In this document: piece after piece, positions 24,078 through 33,644 of the stretch | Layout of the letters: the number at the start of each line of letters is the position of its first letter | How positions within the stretch are numbered: position 1 is the stretch's first letter | Assembly: GCA_964624465.1 (NCBI GenBank) | Contig: CAZUZD010000018.1 | Span: forward strand, 1 to 39,213 | Direction of reading: 5' to 3' | DNA length: 39,213 bases | Source of the DNA: CAZUZD01 sp964624465 | GTDB lineage: Bacteria > Planctomycetota > Planctomycetia > Isosphaerales > Isosphaeraceae | Made by a program: the position numbers and the translations under genes | The notes under the pieces: model-generated | Seen by the model: the letters and a program-made list of their open reading frames with translations, nothing else | Databases searched by the model: none | Told to the model about the DNA's origin: nothing

Positions 24078-25238
24078 ATGAGAGAGCTGACGGTCTGGAT
24101 GAATATGCCGTCCCCCTACCAGGTGGACCTCTTTCGGACCCTGGTGGCGACCGGACGTGTGGACCTGGAGGTGGTGTACGCTCGCGGCCTCGGCGCCGAC
24201 CGCCGCGGACTCGGGTGGACCACCGACCTGGAGGGGTATCGCTCCACGACCCTCCCGTCGCAGCGAAGCTGGCGGCACGCGCTGCGGTTGGCCCGCGAGC
24301 AGTCGCGGCGATTTCACATCGTCAATGGCATCTGGGCTGAGTCCGCGTTCACCGTGGCGCTCCTCGCGTTGGGACACTCCCGGACTCCACACGCCCTGTA
24401 CGCGGAGGCGCCCAATCCCACGCTCCCTCGGCCCCGGCTCAAATCCGCGGTGCGACGGAAACTGGCCCACCACGTCGCCGGCCGAGCGCTCGGCTTCCTG
24501 ACCGTCTCACACTTCGCCGAGCACTTCTATCAATCCGTCGGCTTCCGGGCCGAGCAGATCTACCCCTTCGGGTACTTCCGGAACGCTCCCCCGGCCAGAG
24601 GCCGGCCCGGGACGGAAGTCGGGAAGGCGAGCGGACGGACGCACCTGGTGTTCATCGGCCAGATCATCCAGCGCAAGGGAATTCACCTCTTCTGGCAGGC
24701 AGTCCGCCCGCTGCTCCAGGAGCATCCGGGGCTGACGGTGACCTTCGTGGGGGAAGGCGCGGAACGACCCGCGTTGCTGGCCTCGATCGCAGCCGAGGGC
24801 CTGACCGACCGCGTGGTGGCTCCAGGCGCTCAGCCCTATGAACAGGTCTACGAGACGCTTGCCGGAGCCGATGCGCTCGTGCTGCCATCGTACTGGGATG
24901 GCTGGGGGCTGGTGGTGAACGAGGCGCTCGCTGCCGGGGTGCCGGCGATCGTCTCGGACCACTGTGGCGTCTCGGATCTGATCCACGACGACTCGAACGG
25001 TTACACCTTTCCAGCCGGCTCGGTCGAGGGACTCGCCGGGGCCCTCTCCCGGTTCCTGACGCATCCGGATCGCCAGGCGTTGCGCGCCGGGGCGGCCGCC
25101 ACCGGCGCGACGCTCAGCACCGACGTGGCCGCCGAGTATCTGCTCGATTGCGTGGAACACATGGCGACCGGTGTCGGTCCCAGGCCAGTTCCCCCCTGGC
25201 TGGCCACGGCCCCGAACGCCGAGGGCCGGCCCCGGTAA
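24078..25238 (+). CDS. GT4 glycosyltransferase
   Basis: A 386-residue family 4 glycosyltransferase. It begins TVWMNMPSPYQVDLFRTLVA, the acceptor-domain start common in EPS GT4 proteins. The donor domain carries HLVFIGQIIQRKGIHLFWQA and FVGEGAERPALL. The E-x7-E-like motif is DGWGLVVNEALAAGVPAIVS at about residues 274-282, with Asp in place of the first Glu. It is the last rightward gene of the EPS region and converges with pglF across 247 nt. In that gap a short hairpin (GCGGA-TTCG-TCCGC, 25255-25268) follows the stop but lacks a T-run. The transferred sugar cannot be read. Confidence 0.87.
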   Translation: MRELTVWMNMPSPYQVDLFRTLVATGRVDLEVVYARGLGADRRGLGWTTDLEGYRSTTLPSQRSWRHALRLAREQSRRFHIVNGIWAESAFTVALLALGHSRTPHALYAEAPNPTLPRPRLKSAVRRKLAHHVAGRALGFLTVSHFAEHFYQSVGFRAEQIYPFGYFRNAPPARGRPGTEVGKASGRTHLVFIGQIIQRKGIHLFWQAVRPLLQEHPGLTVTFVGEGAERPALLASIAAEGLTDRVVAPGAQPYEQVYETLAGADALVLPSYWDGWGLVVNEALAAGVPAIVSDHCGVSDLIHDDSNGYTFPAGSVEGLAGALSRFLTHPDRQALRAGAAATGATLSTDVAAEYLLDCVEHMATGVGPRPVPPWLATAPNAEGRPR

Positions 25239-25485
25239 GGGCCTCGTGGTTCTCGCGGATTCGTCCGCAGTCTCGACGCCACATACCAGGCCCGGTTCCC
25301 CCGGAGCGTGCCCACCCGCTCCGGAAGCCCCCCGACGGGGGACCCAGCAACCCTGGAGTGCTCGCCAGGGAAGGCGTCGCTGGCCCGGACCCGGCCCGCG
25401 TCAGTGACGGGACGGGATCCGGACGCGTCCAGGGGGCGGGACATCTTGCCGACGCCCCGGTTCGTCAGGGGAACCCCGGGTCGGC

Positions 25486-27597
25486 TCAGACGTGGTTCGG
25501 ATAGACCGACAGACCGGAGGGATCGGAGCCGGATTCCAGCTCGAACTTGGACGCCGAGCGGTCCGTGGACGGCGGGCTCCCGAGGAACCCGCCCGGCGCT
25601 GGCAGAGGAGTTCCGGTCACGCTGGGACGATACTCGTCGACGACCTCGCGGATCGCGGCGATGATCGCCTCGGAGGGGAGGTCGACGACGTCACACAGCC
25701 GATCCAGCTGGTGGCGGACGTGCTTCTTGTCTCCGGGCCGATGGAGCGCCGCGAAGATCTTCGGGTGCGGCGTGGCGATCTGCTCCTCGCGGTCGTCGTA
25801 GAGTTCCTCGTGGAGCTTCTCGCCGGGTCGCAAGCCGGTGTACTGGATCTCGATCTGATCCTGGGTCAGTCCCGAGAGGCGGATCATGTCGAGGGCCAGG
25901 TCCAGGACGCGGACCGGTCGGCCCATGTCGAGGACGAAGATCTCACCACCCTTGCCGAGGGCCCCCGCTTGCAGGACGAGCTGAGAGGCTTCGGGGATGG
26001 TCATGAAGAACCGGGTCATCTCGGGGTGCGTGACCGTGATCGGCCCACCCTGGCGGATCTGCTCGCGGAACAGCGGGACCACACTGCCGTTCGAGCCCAG
26101 CACGTTTCCGAACCGGACGGTCACCAGCCGGGTGGCGCAGCCGACCGACTGCGATTGCACATACATCTCGGCCAGCCGCTTGGTCGTTCCCATCACGCTG
26201 GTGGGATTGACCGCCTTGTCGGTCGAGATCATCACGAAGGCCTCGACGCCGGCGTGAATGGCCTCGTCGACGAGCGTCCGCGTCCCCAGCACGTTGTTCT
26301 TGACCGCCTCGCCGGGGTTCGCCTCCATCATCGGAACGTGCTTGTGCGCCGCGGCGTGGAAGACCACATCGGGGCGATAGCGCCGGAAGATCGAGCGGAG
26401 CCGCGTCGAGTCCGTGATGCTCGCGATGCAGGGGATCAGCTCGACGCCTTCGGCCAGGGTGGCGAGGTCGCGTTCGAGGAAGAACAGACCGTTCTCCGAG
26501 TGGTCGAGCAGCAGCAAACGGCTCGGGCGAAACGCCAGAACCTGGCGACAGATCTCCGACCCGATACTGCCGGCGGCTCCCGTGATCAGGACCACCCGAT
26601 CGGTGAGGAAGCGGCCGATCGCGTTGCTATCGAGGTTCACGGGATCGCGAGCCAGCAGGTCCTCGATCTCGACATCCCGAGGCTGGACCACCACACGACC
26701 GCTGATGAAGGCGTCCACCCCAGGGACCACCTTGAGCCGCACATTCGCTTCCTTGCAGCGGGCCACCAGGTCCCGCAGCTCGGCGGGCTCGATCGCCGGC
26801 GTGGGCACGAGCACCGTCCTGGCCCCGCTGCGCTCGACCACCCGATCGAGATCCCCCGGGACGCCCAGGACCGGCAGGCCGGCGAGCACCCGGCCCTTGA
26901 GGTTGGGGTTCGGGTCCAGGAACCCGACGGGCTTGAGACCGAGGCGCGGCTGGACTCGGAGCTCATGCACCAGCGCGAGGCCGAGCTCGGAGACCCCCAC
27001 GATCAGCACCGGCTGCGAGGGCTGCTGACTCGTCATGGGATAGTACTGCTCCCGCAGGAGCCGCGTCCCACCCCGGAGCGCCCCCAGGAACAGCAGGGTC
27101 ATCGCCCAGTCGATCAGCACCACCGACCTCGGGACCAGGTTCTGCGGATCGATCAGATAGCCGACCAGCACCACCCCGATCGACGCCGCGGTGACCGCGT
27201 ACCCGAGGTGCACGATGTCCGCGAAGGTGGTGTAGCGCCACCACCCCTGATGGCTCTTGAAGAAGGCGAACGTCAGCAACTTGATCGCGATCACCGCCGG
27301 CACCAGGGAGAGGACCCTGGGCCAGAGCCGCTCCGGGATGGCGCCATCGTAGCGGATCGCGTAGCTCAGCAAGAACACGACGGAGAACACCGCGAGATGA
27401 AAGACCAGCAAGATGGGCAGCCGGCACCGGATCGCAAATTGTTTCAACTGCATCAAATTTTGGCCCCACATCGACATCACGTTGCCTGGCTCGACTCCGG
27501 ACAGCGCGGCGTCACCCTGAGCCTGCTGAGTGGCCCTCAGAGGGTGCGAGGCCGAGGTCCGCGAGTCTGCTCCGAGTTCACCATTGCTCGGCATCAT
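25486..27597 (-). CDS. pglF: PglF-like UDP-GlcNAc 4,6-dehydratase (membrane CapD/WbpM type)
   Basis: A 703-residue large-type SDR with four N-terminal membrane helices (roughly residues 58-180), a first Rossmann domain (VLIVGVSELGLALVHEL) and a C-terminal catalytic SDR domain starting VVLITGAAGSIGSEIC near residue 335. The catalytic region reads MISTDKAVNPTSVMGTTKR. Met takes the usual Tyr position (SxMxxxK), as in WbpM and PglF. It dehydrates UDP-GlcNAc to the 4-keto-6-deoxy sugar, the substrate of PglE. It lies 22 kb from pglDCE. The start is uncertain: ATG at 27597 has GAGG 10 nt upstream, while ATG at 27477 gives a more typical length with a short hydrophilic leader. Confidence 0.9.
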   Translation of the reverse strand: MMPSNGELGADSRTSASHPLRATQQAQGDAALSGVEPGNVMSMWGQNLMQLKQFAIRCRLPILLVFHLAVFSVVFLLSYAIRYDGAIPERLWPRVLSLVPAVIAIKLLTFAFFKSHQGWWRYTTFADIVHLGYAVTAASIGVVLVGYLIDPQNLVPRSVVLIDWAMTLLFLGALRGGTRLLREQYYPMTSQQPSQPVLIVGVSELGLALVHELRVQPRLGLKPVGFLDPNPNLKGRVLAGLPVLGVPGDLDRVVERSGARTVLVPTPAIEPAELRDLVARCKEANVRLKVVPGVDAFISGRVVVQPRDVEIEDLLARDPVNLDSNAIGRFLTDRVVLITGAAGSIGSEICRQVLAFRPSRLLLLDHSENGLFFLERDLATLAEGVELIPCIASITDSTRLRSIFRRYRPDVVFHAAAHKHVPMMEANPGEAVKNNVLGTRTLVDEAIHAGVEAFVMISTDKAVNPTSVMGTTKRLAEMYVQSQSVGCATRLVTVRFGNVLGSNGSVVPLFREQIRQGGPITVTHPEMTRFFMTIPEASQLVLQAGALGKGGEIFVLDMGRPVRVLDLALDMIRLSGLTQDQIEIQYTGLRPGEKLHEELYDDREEQIATPHPKIFAALHRPGDKKHVRHQLDRLCDVVDLPSEAIIAAIREVVDEYRPSVTGTPLPAPGGFLGSPPSTDRSASKFELESGSDPSGLSVYPNHV

Positions 27598-28710
27598 GGT
27601 CCATAGGCCTCATGGACAGGCGACTCCTGGCGTTGGAGTCTTGAGCGTCACAGTTCAGTTTTTGACAAACGCAGTTGGTGAAAGTCGTTCGAATGCCATT
27701 CCACCGGGCCCCCGTCCGGGTTCACCGGCCTCGCTCCAGCTCGATCCAACACACAATATCAATCTCCACCGAAAACCCCTGCGAAAAAACCGCCAGATCT
27801 TTGATTCAATCGGGGAGGTTGCAGCCGATCGCGAGGGAGGTCCTCCAGCTCGAGTTCGACGCCGCCCCCGGAACCTCCGGATTCCTGGTCGGTGGCCCCG
27901 CGGCAGATCCCGAGCCCGGACCCGGCGGTGGCAGCCGAGGGCCACATCAACCATAGCGCCGCCAGGCCGGATCACAGTCCACGCCGCAGGGCGTTGGGGC
28001 CATGCGGACACCACCCGGTTGGAGTCGGGAACAGCGGTCAAAACCCTAAGGGCGATTTCGCCCCCCAGGGTAACGGATCGTGCGGCCGGAATCAATTATC
28101 GATTACGTCGGTTCGCTCGACGGCAAGATCGGGCCCGGCCCGGGTCGCTTCCATCGGTTCCGTGGGGGTCAAACGGGCGGGCGAGCGGCCCACCCCGGAC
28201 ACCACCGTTCCGAATCGGCCCGATCGGGGCACCCGGATCGTCGGCGAGCCGCCCCCCACGCGACTGGACCGGCACTTCCTTCGCTACGGCGGGGCCAGGT
28301 TCCCTGCCACCGAGGGTGAGCACGGGCTTCCTCGTGGACCGGGGGCGCGGAAACCTGGTCCACGGCTCGAACCCGGAGCGTCGATTCCCGGCGGATTCCT
28401 GGGCCCGCCCCTGCCAGCACCCCCGGACTGCGTCGTCGCCGGCGACCGCCTTGCGAACCGCGCTCGGTCCAGCCAGCCGTCCCGCAGGCGACTCCGGCGG
28501 ATCGCAACCCGGTTCCAGGACCAGCTCCGGAGGCTCGGGTCTGGATCCGAGCGCTTTGCGATTTCAGTTCATCCGGGTGATACTGGGTTTTCCGCGGCGC
28601 TCGCCGTTCCAGATTCGCCGCTCGATCGGTCCACCGACGGTTGCCGCACTTCGAGGGTCGCGAACCTGGGGTCCGAATCCCGGCCACTCCTAGCACCGAA
28701 GGACCGAGGC
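27598..28710. other. 1.1-kb region without a supported gene
   Basis: This is the longest non-coding stretch in the window. Open frames exist on the plus strand, some merging with the receiver gene, but their translations are Arg/Pro/Gly/Ser-rich and match no family I recognise. The first ~220 nt (27598-27815) are AT-richer and should contain the pglF promoter on the minus strand. A TTGACA-like hexamer is present on the plus strand near 27662 without a -10 partner. No T-run terminator and no long repeat were seen. The rest could be decayed coding sequence. Confidence 0.4.
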
Positions 28711-29184
28711 ATGGACCGTCCCCGTTCCGGGCGGCAGCGGATGCTGTTTCTGGATGACGACCGCAAGCGGGCGGCGGCGATCCAGGCGTCGAGGCCCGAT
28801 GCGATCTGGGTGCAGACGACGGCCGATTGCATCGAGCAGCTCGCCCAGCCGTGGGACGAGGTGCACCTGGACCACGACCTCGGCGGCGAGGTGTACGTCG
28901 ACTCGGGGCGAGAGGACTGCGGGATGGCGGTGGTGCGGTGGCTTTGCGCCGAGCCGCGGCCTCACCTGAGCCGGACGCGGTTCATCGTCCATACCCACAA
29001 CCTGAACGCCAGCTGTGCCATGCTGCTCCAGCTCGAGACCGCGGGCTACTCGGTCCAGCTCCAGCCGTTCGGTGCCACCGCGACGGCGGCTCGCAAGACC
29101 CCGACCACCCGGTGGACGCGACGGGTGATCGACGGCGTGCTGCGGTGCCTCCGACCGCTCCTCAACCCCCGACCGCGCTACTGA
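28711..29184 (+). CDS. Cyclic-phosphate-processing receiver-like (cREC) protein
   Basis: A 157-residue single-domain protein with a receiver-like fold. It begins MLFLDDDRKRAAA (from residue 11), with D15-D17 at the usual acidic pocket, followed by EVHLDHDLGGEVYVDSGRED (from residue 50) and a histidine-containing strand FIVHTHNLNASCA (H94, H96), then GYSVQLQPFG. The LDHDLGGE and H-N patterns are those of the family annotated as cyclic-phosphate processing receiver domain. Its predicted role is handling cyclic nucleotide or cyclic phosphate ends, not classical phosphoacceptance. The ATG at 28711 has GAGG 5 nt upstream; an alternative ATG is at 28741. It converges with the FHA gene across 79 nt. 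A role in EPS control is speculative. Confidence 0.75.
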   Translation: MDRPRSGRQRMLFLDDDRKRAAAIQASRPDAIWVQTTADCIEQLAQPWDEVHLDHDLGGEVYVDSGREDCGMAVVRWLCAEPRPHLSRTRFIVHTHNLNASCAMLLQLETAGYSVQLQPFGATATAARKTPTTRWTRRVIDGVLRCLRPLLNPRPRY

Positions 29185-29263
29185 ATGGTCGGGGCACCGG
29201 CGGCCCGCAGCCCGCGCGCGGCGCCGGCGCGGTCGGCTGGGATCGCCCTGTCGGGATCGAGGC

Positions 29264-30625
29264 TCAGGAACTCAGCATCGCGCGCAGGAGTTTGCGCCAG
29301 CGGCTGCGACGCTCGCGTTCGACCCGAGCCAAACGCTCGCCGACAAAATCCCCGACGACGTGAGGGTCGAACCGGGGCGGTGGCGACAGGGGGGCCGGCT
29401 CAGCCCCCGGAGCAGCCGCGTCAGGGCGCTCGGGACCGGAGGGCTCACCGGGGACGTCCTCGGCCAGACGGGGATCGGGATCGGGACGGGGCGGTGTCAG
29501 CCGGGGCGCGGGGGCGGCGGCCCGGGAGGCTGGGGCGGCCTCGGGGGCCCGGTCGGCGGACCGGAGGGTCAGAATCTCCTGGTTCAGCCGGCGGATCTCG
29601 GCCAGCTCCTGGCGGACGACGTCCATCTGGTCGCGCTGGAGCGCTCCGAAGGCCTGGGTGATCATGGCGATCGCCTGCGGCAGCTGCTCGCTCATCTGCT
29701 GCTGCACCTGGACGACCCGCTCCAGCAGGCCGTGCACGGCAGGCAGGAGTTCCTCCGGTGCCGGACTGGCCGCCGTGAGGCTGGACACCGTGCGCGGCGG
29801 GCGGTGCCGGACCGTGGCCGGCGTGGTCACCGGCGTCGGTGGGGAGACGGACACGGGCCGTGACTCCGCCCGGGGCGAGGCCGGGGCCTGGCGATCGCGG
29901 CCATAGCGCATGACCAGGCGGTACGGGCCGACGGGGATCTGATCGCCCTCGCCGAGCTGGGCGATCGGCTGCTGCTGGCCGTTGACCAGGACACCGCTGC
30001 TGGATCCGAGGTCGACCATCCAGACGCCCACCGGCGTGCGGACCAGGCTGAAGGCGAAGCGGGTCGCGCGCTCCCCGGTCAGGCGGAGGTGGCAGAGGGA
30101 GGAGCTGCCCACCAGCGCGATGATCTGCGGCATGGGCCAGCGGCTCGGCGCGCGGCCCTCGCGCTCGATCTCCAGGTCGGCCGCCCGCAACGCGGCTCGC
30201 CCCGGCTCGATCTCGGAGGGCGCCGGGCTCCGGACCGTCAGCCGGTAGGGGCCGATCTGGAGCGTGTCCAGGGGGTCGAGCCAGGTGAACGAGACCGGCT
30301 CACCGCGGTGGAGGGTCCCGGTGCGGCTCTCCAGGTCGATGCACAGCAGCCGGCCGGCGATCAACTGCAGGTAGGCGTGCCGCTGGCTGACGGCCGGGTC
30401 GTCGAGTCGCAGGTCCGAGCGCGGGTGCCGACCGATGCGGAGGCACGGCTGGTCCATCCGCAGCGGCGCTACGGCCTCGGCCCCCGAGCGGTCGACCACG
30501 ATCTCGAGGGGACCGCTGCCGCCGCACGCGTGCAGGAATGACGCCAGGACCCGGTGACTCACGGTAGTCGCCTCGACAACGAGGACCAGGGACGGGGTCG
30601 GTCGCGGGGCCCGGACGGGATCCAC
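29264..30625 (-). CDS. Double FHA-domain protein with coiled coil and Pro-rich linker
   Basis: A 453-residue soluble protein. FHA domain 1 (about residues 45-130) has the phosphothreonine-binding signature: G65-R66 in CLRIGRHPRSDLRL, S80 and H83 in AVSQRHAYL, and ESRTGTLHRG. FHA domain 2 (about 168-240) keeps DLGSSSGVLVNGQQQ, but the S-x-x-H site is replaced by ATRFAF, so its phosphopeptide binding is doubtful. A proline-rich linker, a predicted coiled coil (about 290-355), a second Ala/Pro-rich segment and a basic C-terminus (RRSRWRKLLRAM) follow. The start is GTG at 30625. It lies downstream of the O-antigen ligase gene on the same strand (140 nt). It could read phosphorylation by Ser/Thr kinases or scaffold the EPS machinery; the partner is unknown. 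Confidence 0.83.
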   Translation of the reverse strand: MDPVRAPRPTPSLVLVVEATTVSHRVLASFLHACGGSGPLEIVVDRSGAEAVAPLRMDQPCLRIGRHPRSDLRLDDPAVSQRHAYLQLIAGRLLCIDLESRTGTLHRGEPVSFTWLDPLDTLQIGPYRLTVRSPAPSEIEPGRAALRAADLEIEREGRAPSRWPMPQIIALVGSSSLCHLRLTGERATRFAFSLVRTPVGVWMVDLGSSSGVLVNGQQQPIAQLGEGDQIPVGPYRLVMRYGRDRQAPASPRAESRPVSVSPPTPVTTPATVRHRPPRTVSSLTAASPAPEELLPAVHGLLERVVQVQQQMSEQLPQAIAMITQAFGALQRDQMDVVRQELAEIRRLNQEILTLRSADRAPEAAPASRAAAPAPRLTPPRPDPDPRLAEDVPGEPSGPERPDAAAPGAEPAPLSPPPRFDPHVVGDFVGERLARVERERRSRWRKLLRAMLSS

Positions 30626-30765
30626 GGCTTCCCGAGGTTACCCATGATACCCGAAGCCAGCGAGAGCCGCAGTCCCCCGCACGCCCCGGTGCCGGTGCCG
30701 TGAAGCGCATCGGGATGTGGGGCGCGGCGCGCCGTCCGGCGTGGCGGGGCGGGCCCGGCCGGCCG

Positions 30766-33453
30766 TCAACGCGATCCTTCGGCAAGCTTCTTGTTGACGC
30801 GTTCGAGCAGCTTGCTGGCTGCGACATCCTCGGGCTGCAACCCGAGGATCACCCGGAGGTCGTCGCGGGCGGCCTCGGGCTGCCCCTCGGCGAGCGCCAG
30901 CTCGGCATGCTCGCGCCGCCAGCGCAGCTCCAGCGGGTTGGCCTTCACGGCTTGCCCCAGGGCGGTCAGTGCCTCCGCGGGCTGGCCGATCTCCCGGTAG
31001 AGCGTGGCCTGGAGGTACCGGAGATCGGGTTCCAGGGGCTGGGGGCTCGCCTCCAGCAGCCCCAGGGCCCGCGTCAGGAACGGGCGGCGGCCGGGATCTG
31101 GGCGCGGATAGAGCCGCCGGGCGACGGCCAGGAGGCGGGCCGGGTCATCGGGCAGCACCTGCTCGAGGGTCTGCTCGACGCCGAGAACGGCCACGCTTTG
31201 GTCCAGGATGGCGGGCAACTCCTGCGGCGACAGCTCCAGCGACCGCCGCCAGCTGGCCCAGGCGCTTCGGGTGTCGCCGGCGGCGAGCTCGACCAGGCCG
31301 CAGCGGTACCAGAGCATGGGGTCGGCCTCGGCGAGTGACTTCGCCCGCTCCAGGTAGACCTCGCGGGGATCGGCCTCCGCCAGGTTCTCCACCAGCTCGG
31401 CCAGGATCAGGTGGATCTCGGCCTGCAGCGGCGCCAGGTCGCGCGAACGCAGGAAGCTGCGGGTGGCGGGCACCAGGGTCTGCTGGCGGAGCCGGGCCAG
31501 GACCTCCGGGGCCGGGGCGGGCCAGGGCTGGGCGGGCGGGCGGTCCAGGGCGGTCGGGTCGGCGGGCCCCTCGGTCAGGTCCAGGAGCCGCATCTCGTAG
31601 TGGTTGCGGTACGCGAACCCCAGCTCGGAGGCGATCTGGGGGGAGTCCGGGGCGAGCTGCGCGGCGGCCTCCAGGAGTGCAATCCGTTCCACGTCGCGCG
31701 TCTGCTCGACCAGGAGCGCATCGTTGGCCGCGCGATCCCGCAGCACCCGGGCTCGCTCGTGGCGCCCGACTTCCAGGCCGATGGCGAGCCCGAGCAGCGG
31801 CGCGGCGGCCGCGACGACCCAGGACGGCGCGACCGCGAGACGGCCGATCCAGGAGCGCTGGCGGCGCTCGATTCGCCCCCGCGGTTCGGGCGCCGGGACG
31901 GCCGTGGTCTCGGCAACGCCCACCAGCAGCGCCGCGATCACGACCACCAGTGCCGTGCAAGCCGGGATGTGCATCCCGAAGTCGCAGAGGCTATGGATCA
32001 CGACCGTGGCCATGGCCCAGAGGGCGCCCAGGACGAGCCAGCCGGCGGTGGAATCCCGCTGCTGGCGGGCGGCCAGCAGGCCGCGCCGGACGATCAGGAC
32101 CAGGACCGCGAGGCCCGGGATCATCAGGCTGAGGCCACCCTCGGCCCAGAGCTCGAGGAAGTCGTTGTGGGCGTGCTCGGTGAACATGTCGGGCGCGGCG
32201 AAACGGCCAGTGATCGGGTTGAGCCAGTCGATGTAGTGATAGGCCCCGGCCCCGAGGCCCCAGAGGGGGAAATCGCGGATGACAGGCAACGCCTGGGCCC
32301 AGATCGCCGGGCGAGCCTCATCCATGTCGGTCCCCTCCTGGAGCGTCGCCAGGCGATCGGTCACCGGGTCGGCCCCGAACCACGTCACCAGCACGACCCC
32401 CAGACCCATCACCGCCAGCACCACCAGCCCCGCCGAGGACTGTCGCAGCCGGGGCACCCAGAGCACGAGGGCGAACAGGGCGCCCCCGAGCAGCGCCAGG
32501 AATCCGCCGCGCGAGAGGCTGAAGGCCACGCTGCCGATCATCAGCCCCAGGGCGAAGGCCACGGCCAGGGTCGCGGGCCCGAGCGTGAACCGCGGCCGGG
32601 CCAGCGTCACGGCTCCGGCGGTCCGTGCGCCCGGCGCCCGCAGCGGCACCGGTCGGACCTTGAGGACCCCGCCCTCGACCCGGGCCGACCGCGGGTCATC
32701 CCCCACGAGCGACAGGAGGTACCCGACCCCCGCGCCGATGCAGAGGTTCATGTAAAACGCGAAGTGATTGCGATTCGCGAACGGCCCGAACGGACTGCTG
32801 AACGACGGGTAGATCCAGTAGACCATCCTCGGCTCGGCCGAGAAGACCTGGGCGATCCCGAAGAAGGCCAGCAAGACCCCGTTGATCAGCAGCGCCAGGC
32901 TCAGCCGTCGCAGGCCGCGGACCGGGTCGAGGTTGGCCCGGACGAGGGCGAACAGCAGCAGCACGCAGGCATAGCGGGTCAATTCGCGCCGTGTCAGGCT
33001 GGGCGCCAGGCTCAGGGTCGAGCCGGCCGGTGGTCGGGTCGGGGTCTCGGGCTGGCCGGCCACCACCACCTCGGGCCGGGCCGGGAGCAGCCGCTGGTAC
33101 AGGGCCGCGGTCGCCGGCGAGAGCACCCTCAGGGCGGGGCGGGGCAGCGGCACCAGTTGCCAGGCCGCCAGCAACGTCATGGCCATCAGCCAGGCGACGA
33201 TGGCGCACCGCCGCCAGCGGATCCGCCGCTCGACCAGGCAGCGAACCCCCCAGAGCACCCCCAGGCCGGCGACGCCCAGCTTCAGCATCGCCTCGAACCG
33301 GGGCGGCGTGCCAGCAAAGCCCCAGGGCGCCAGGCACACCAGCGCGATCACCCCCGCCTCGATGGCGGCCCCGAGCCACTGACCGGCTGGCGCGCCGGTC
33401 CGGGAGGAGGGCGTCGATGGCGCGGCGATGGGGGCGGTCTTGGGGAATGTCAT
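30766..33453 (-). CDS. O-antigen ligase family membrane protein with C-terminal TPRs
   Basis: An 895-residue protein. The N-terminal ~580 residues hold about twelve membrane segments. The Wzy_C/WaaL region includes SPFGPFANRNHFAFYMNLC and, after a periplasmic loop, GLGAGAYHYIDWLNPITG and FTEHAHNDFLELWAEGG. The NRNHFA and HAHNDFLE blocks are the clearest signatures of the family, which polymerises or ligates lipid-linked glycans in the periplasm. The C-terminal ~300 residues are helical repeats resembling TPRs (for example LYREIGQPAEALTALGQAVK). The ATG at 33453 was chosen; the open extension to 33573 looks non-coding. It may be the chain ligase, leaving polymerisation to the protein at 14366-15730, or an alternative polymerase. 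Confidence 0.85.
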   Translation of the reverse strand: MTFPKTAPIAAPSTPSSRTGAPAGQWLGAAIEAGVIALVCLAPWGFAGTPPRFEAMLKLGVAGLGVLWGVRCLVERRIRWRRCAIVAWLMAMTLLAAWQLVPLPRPALRVLSPATAALYQRLLPARPEVVVAGQPETPTRPPAGSTLSLAPSLTRRELTRYACVLLLFALVRANLDPVRGLRRLSLALLINGVLLAFFGIAQVFSAEPRMVYWIYPSFSSPFGPFANRNHFAFYMNLCIGAGVGYLLSLVGDDPRSARVEGGVLKVRPVPLRAPGARTAGAVTLARPRFTLGPATLAVAFALGLMIGSVAFSLSRGGFLALLGGALFALVLWVPRLRQSSAGLVVLAVMGLGVVLVTWFGADPVTDRLATLQEGTDMDEARPAIWAQALPVIRDFPLWGLGAGAYHYIDWLNPITGRFAAPDMFTEHAHNDFLELWAEGGLSLMIPGLAVLVLIVRRGLLAARQQRDSTAGWLVLGALWAMATVVIHSLCDFGMHIPACTALVVVIAALLVGVAETTAVPAPEPRGRIERRQRSWIGRLAVAPSWVVAAAAPLLGLAIGLEVGRHERARVLRDRAANDALLVEQTRDVERIALLEAAAQLAPDSPQIASELGFAYRNHYEMRLLDLTEGPADPTALDRPPAQPWPAPAPEVLARLRQQTLVPATRSFLRSRDLAPLQAEIHLILAELVENLAEADPREVYLERAKSLAEADPMLWYRCGLVELAAGDTRSAWASWRRSLELSPQELPAILDQSVAVLGVEQTLEQVLPDDPARLLAVARRLYPRPDPGRRPFLTRALGLLEASPQPLEPDLRYLQATLYREIGQPAEALTALGQAVKANPLELRWRREHAELALAEGQPEAARDDLRVILGLQPEDVAASKLLERVNKKLAEGSR

Positions 33454-33644
33454 GACGTCGCGAAAGGGACCCAACCGCGCTCGGCCTGGGCGCCAGAGGG
33501 GCCAGGGGACGCGGTCCCCGGGGCTCGAAATCGACACGACCCGGGGCGAACAGAGCACCCCGGGCCGAATCAAACAGGAAACTCACCGGCTCGGACCGGC
33601 AGGAACCCAGCGCACCCGACCTGCGGTCCGAGACGGTACGGGTC

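Noticed and set aside
25255..25268. Hairpin GCGGA-TTCG-TCCGC as a terminator between the convergent genes
   Set aside because: The stem is only 5 bp and there is no T-run on either strand.
25492..27606. Long plus-strand open frame opposite pglF
   Set aside because: PglF on the minus strand has membrane helices, both Rossmann motifs and catalytic residues. The plus frame has none and is low-complexity His/Arg/Asp-rich.
27892..28710. Upstream in-frame extension of the receiver-like gene
   Set aside because: Homology begins only at about 28741; the extension is low-complexity and the ATG at 28711 has a GAGG element just upstream.
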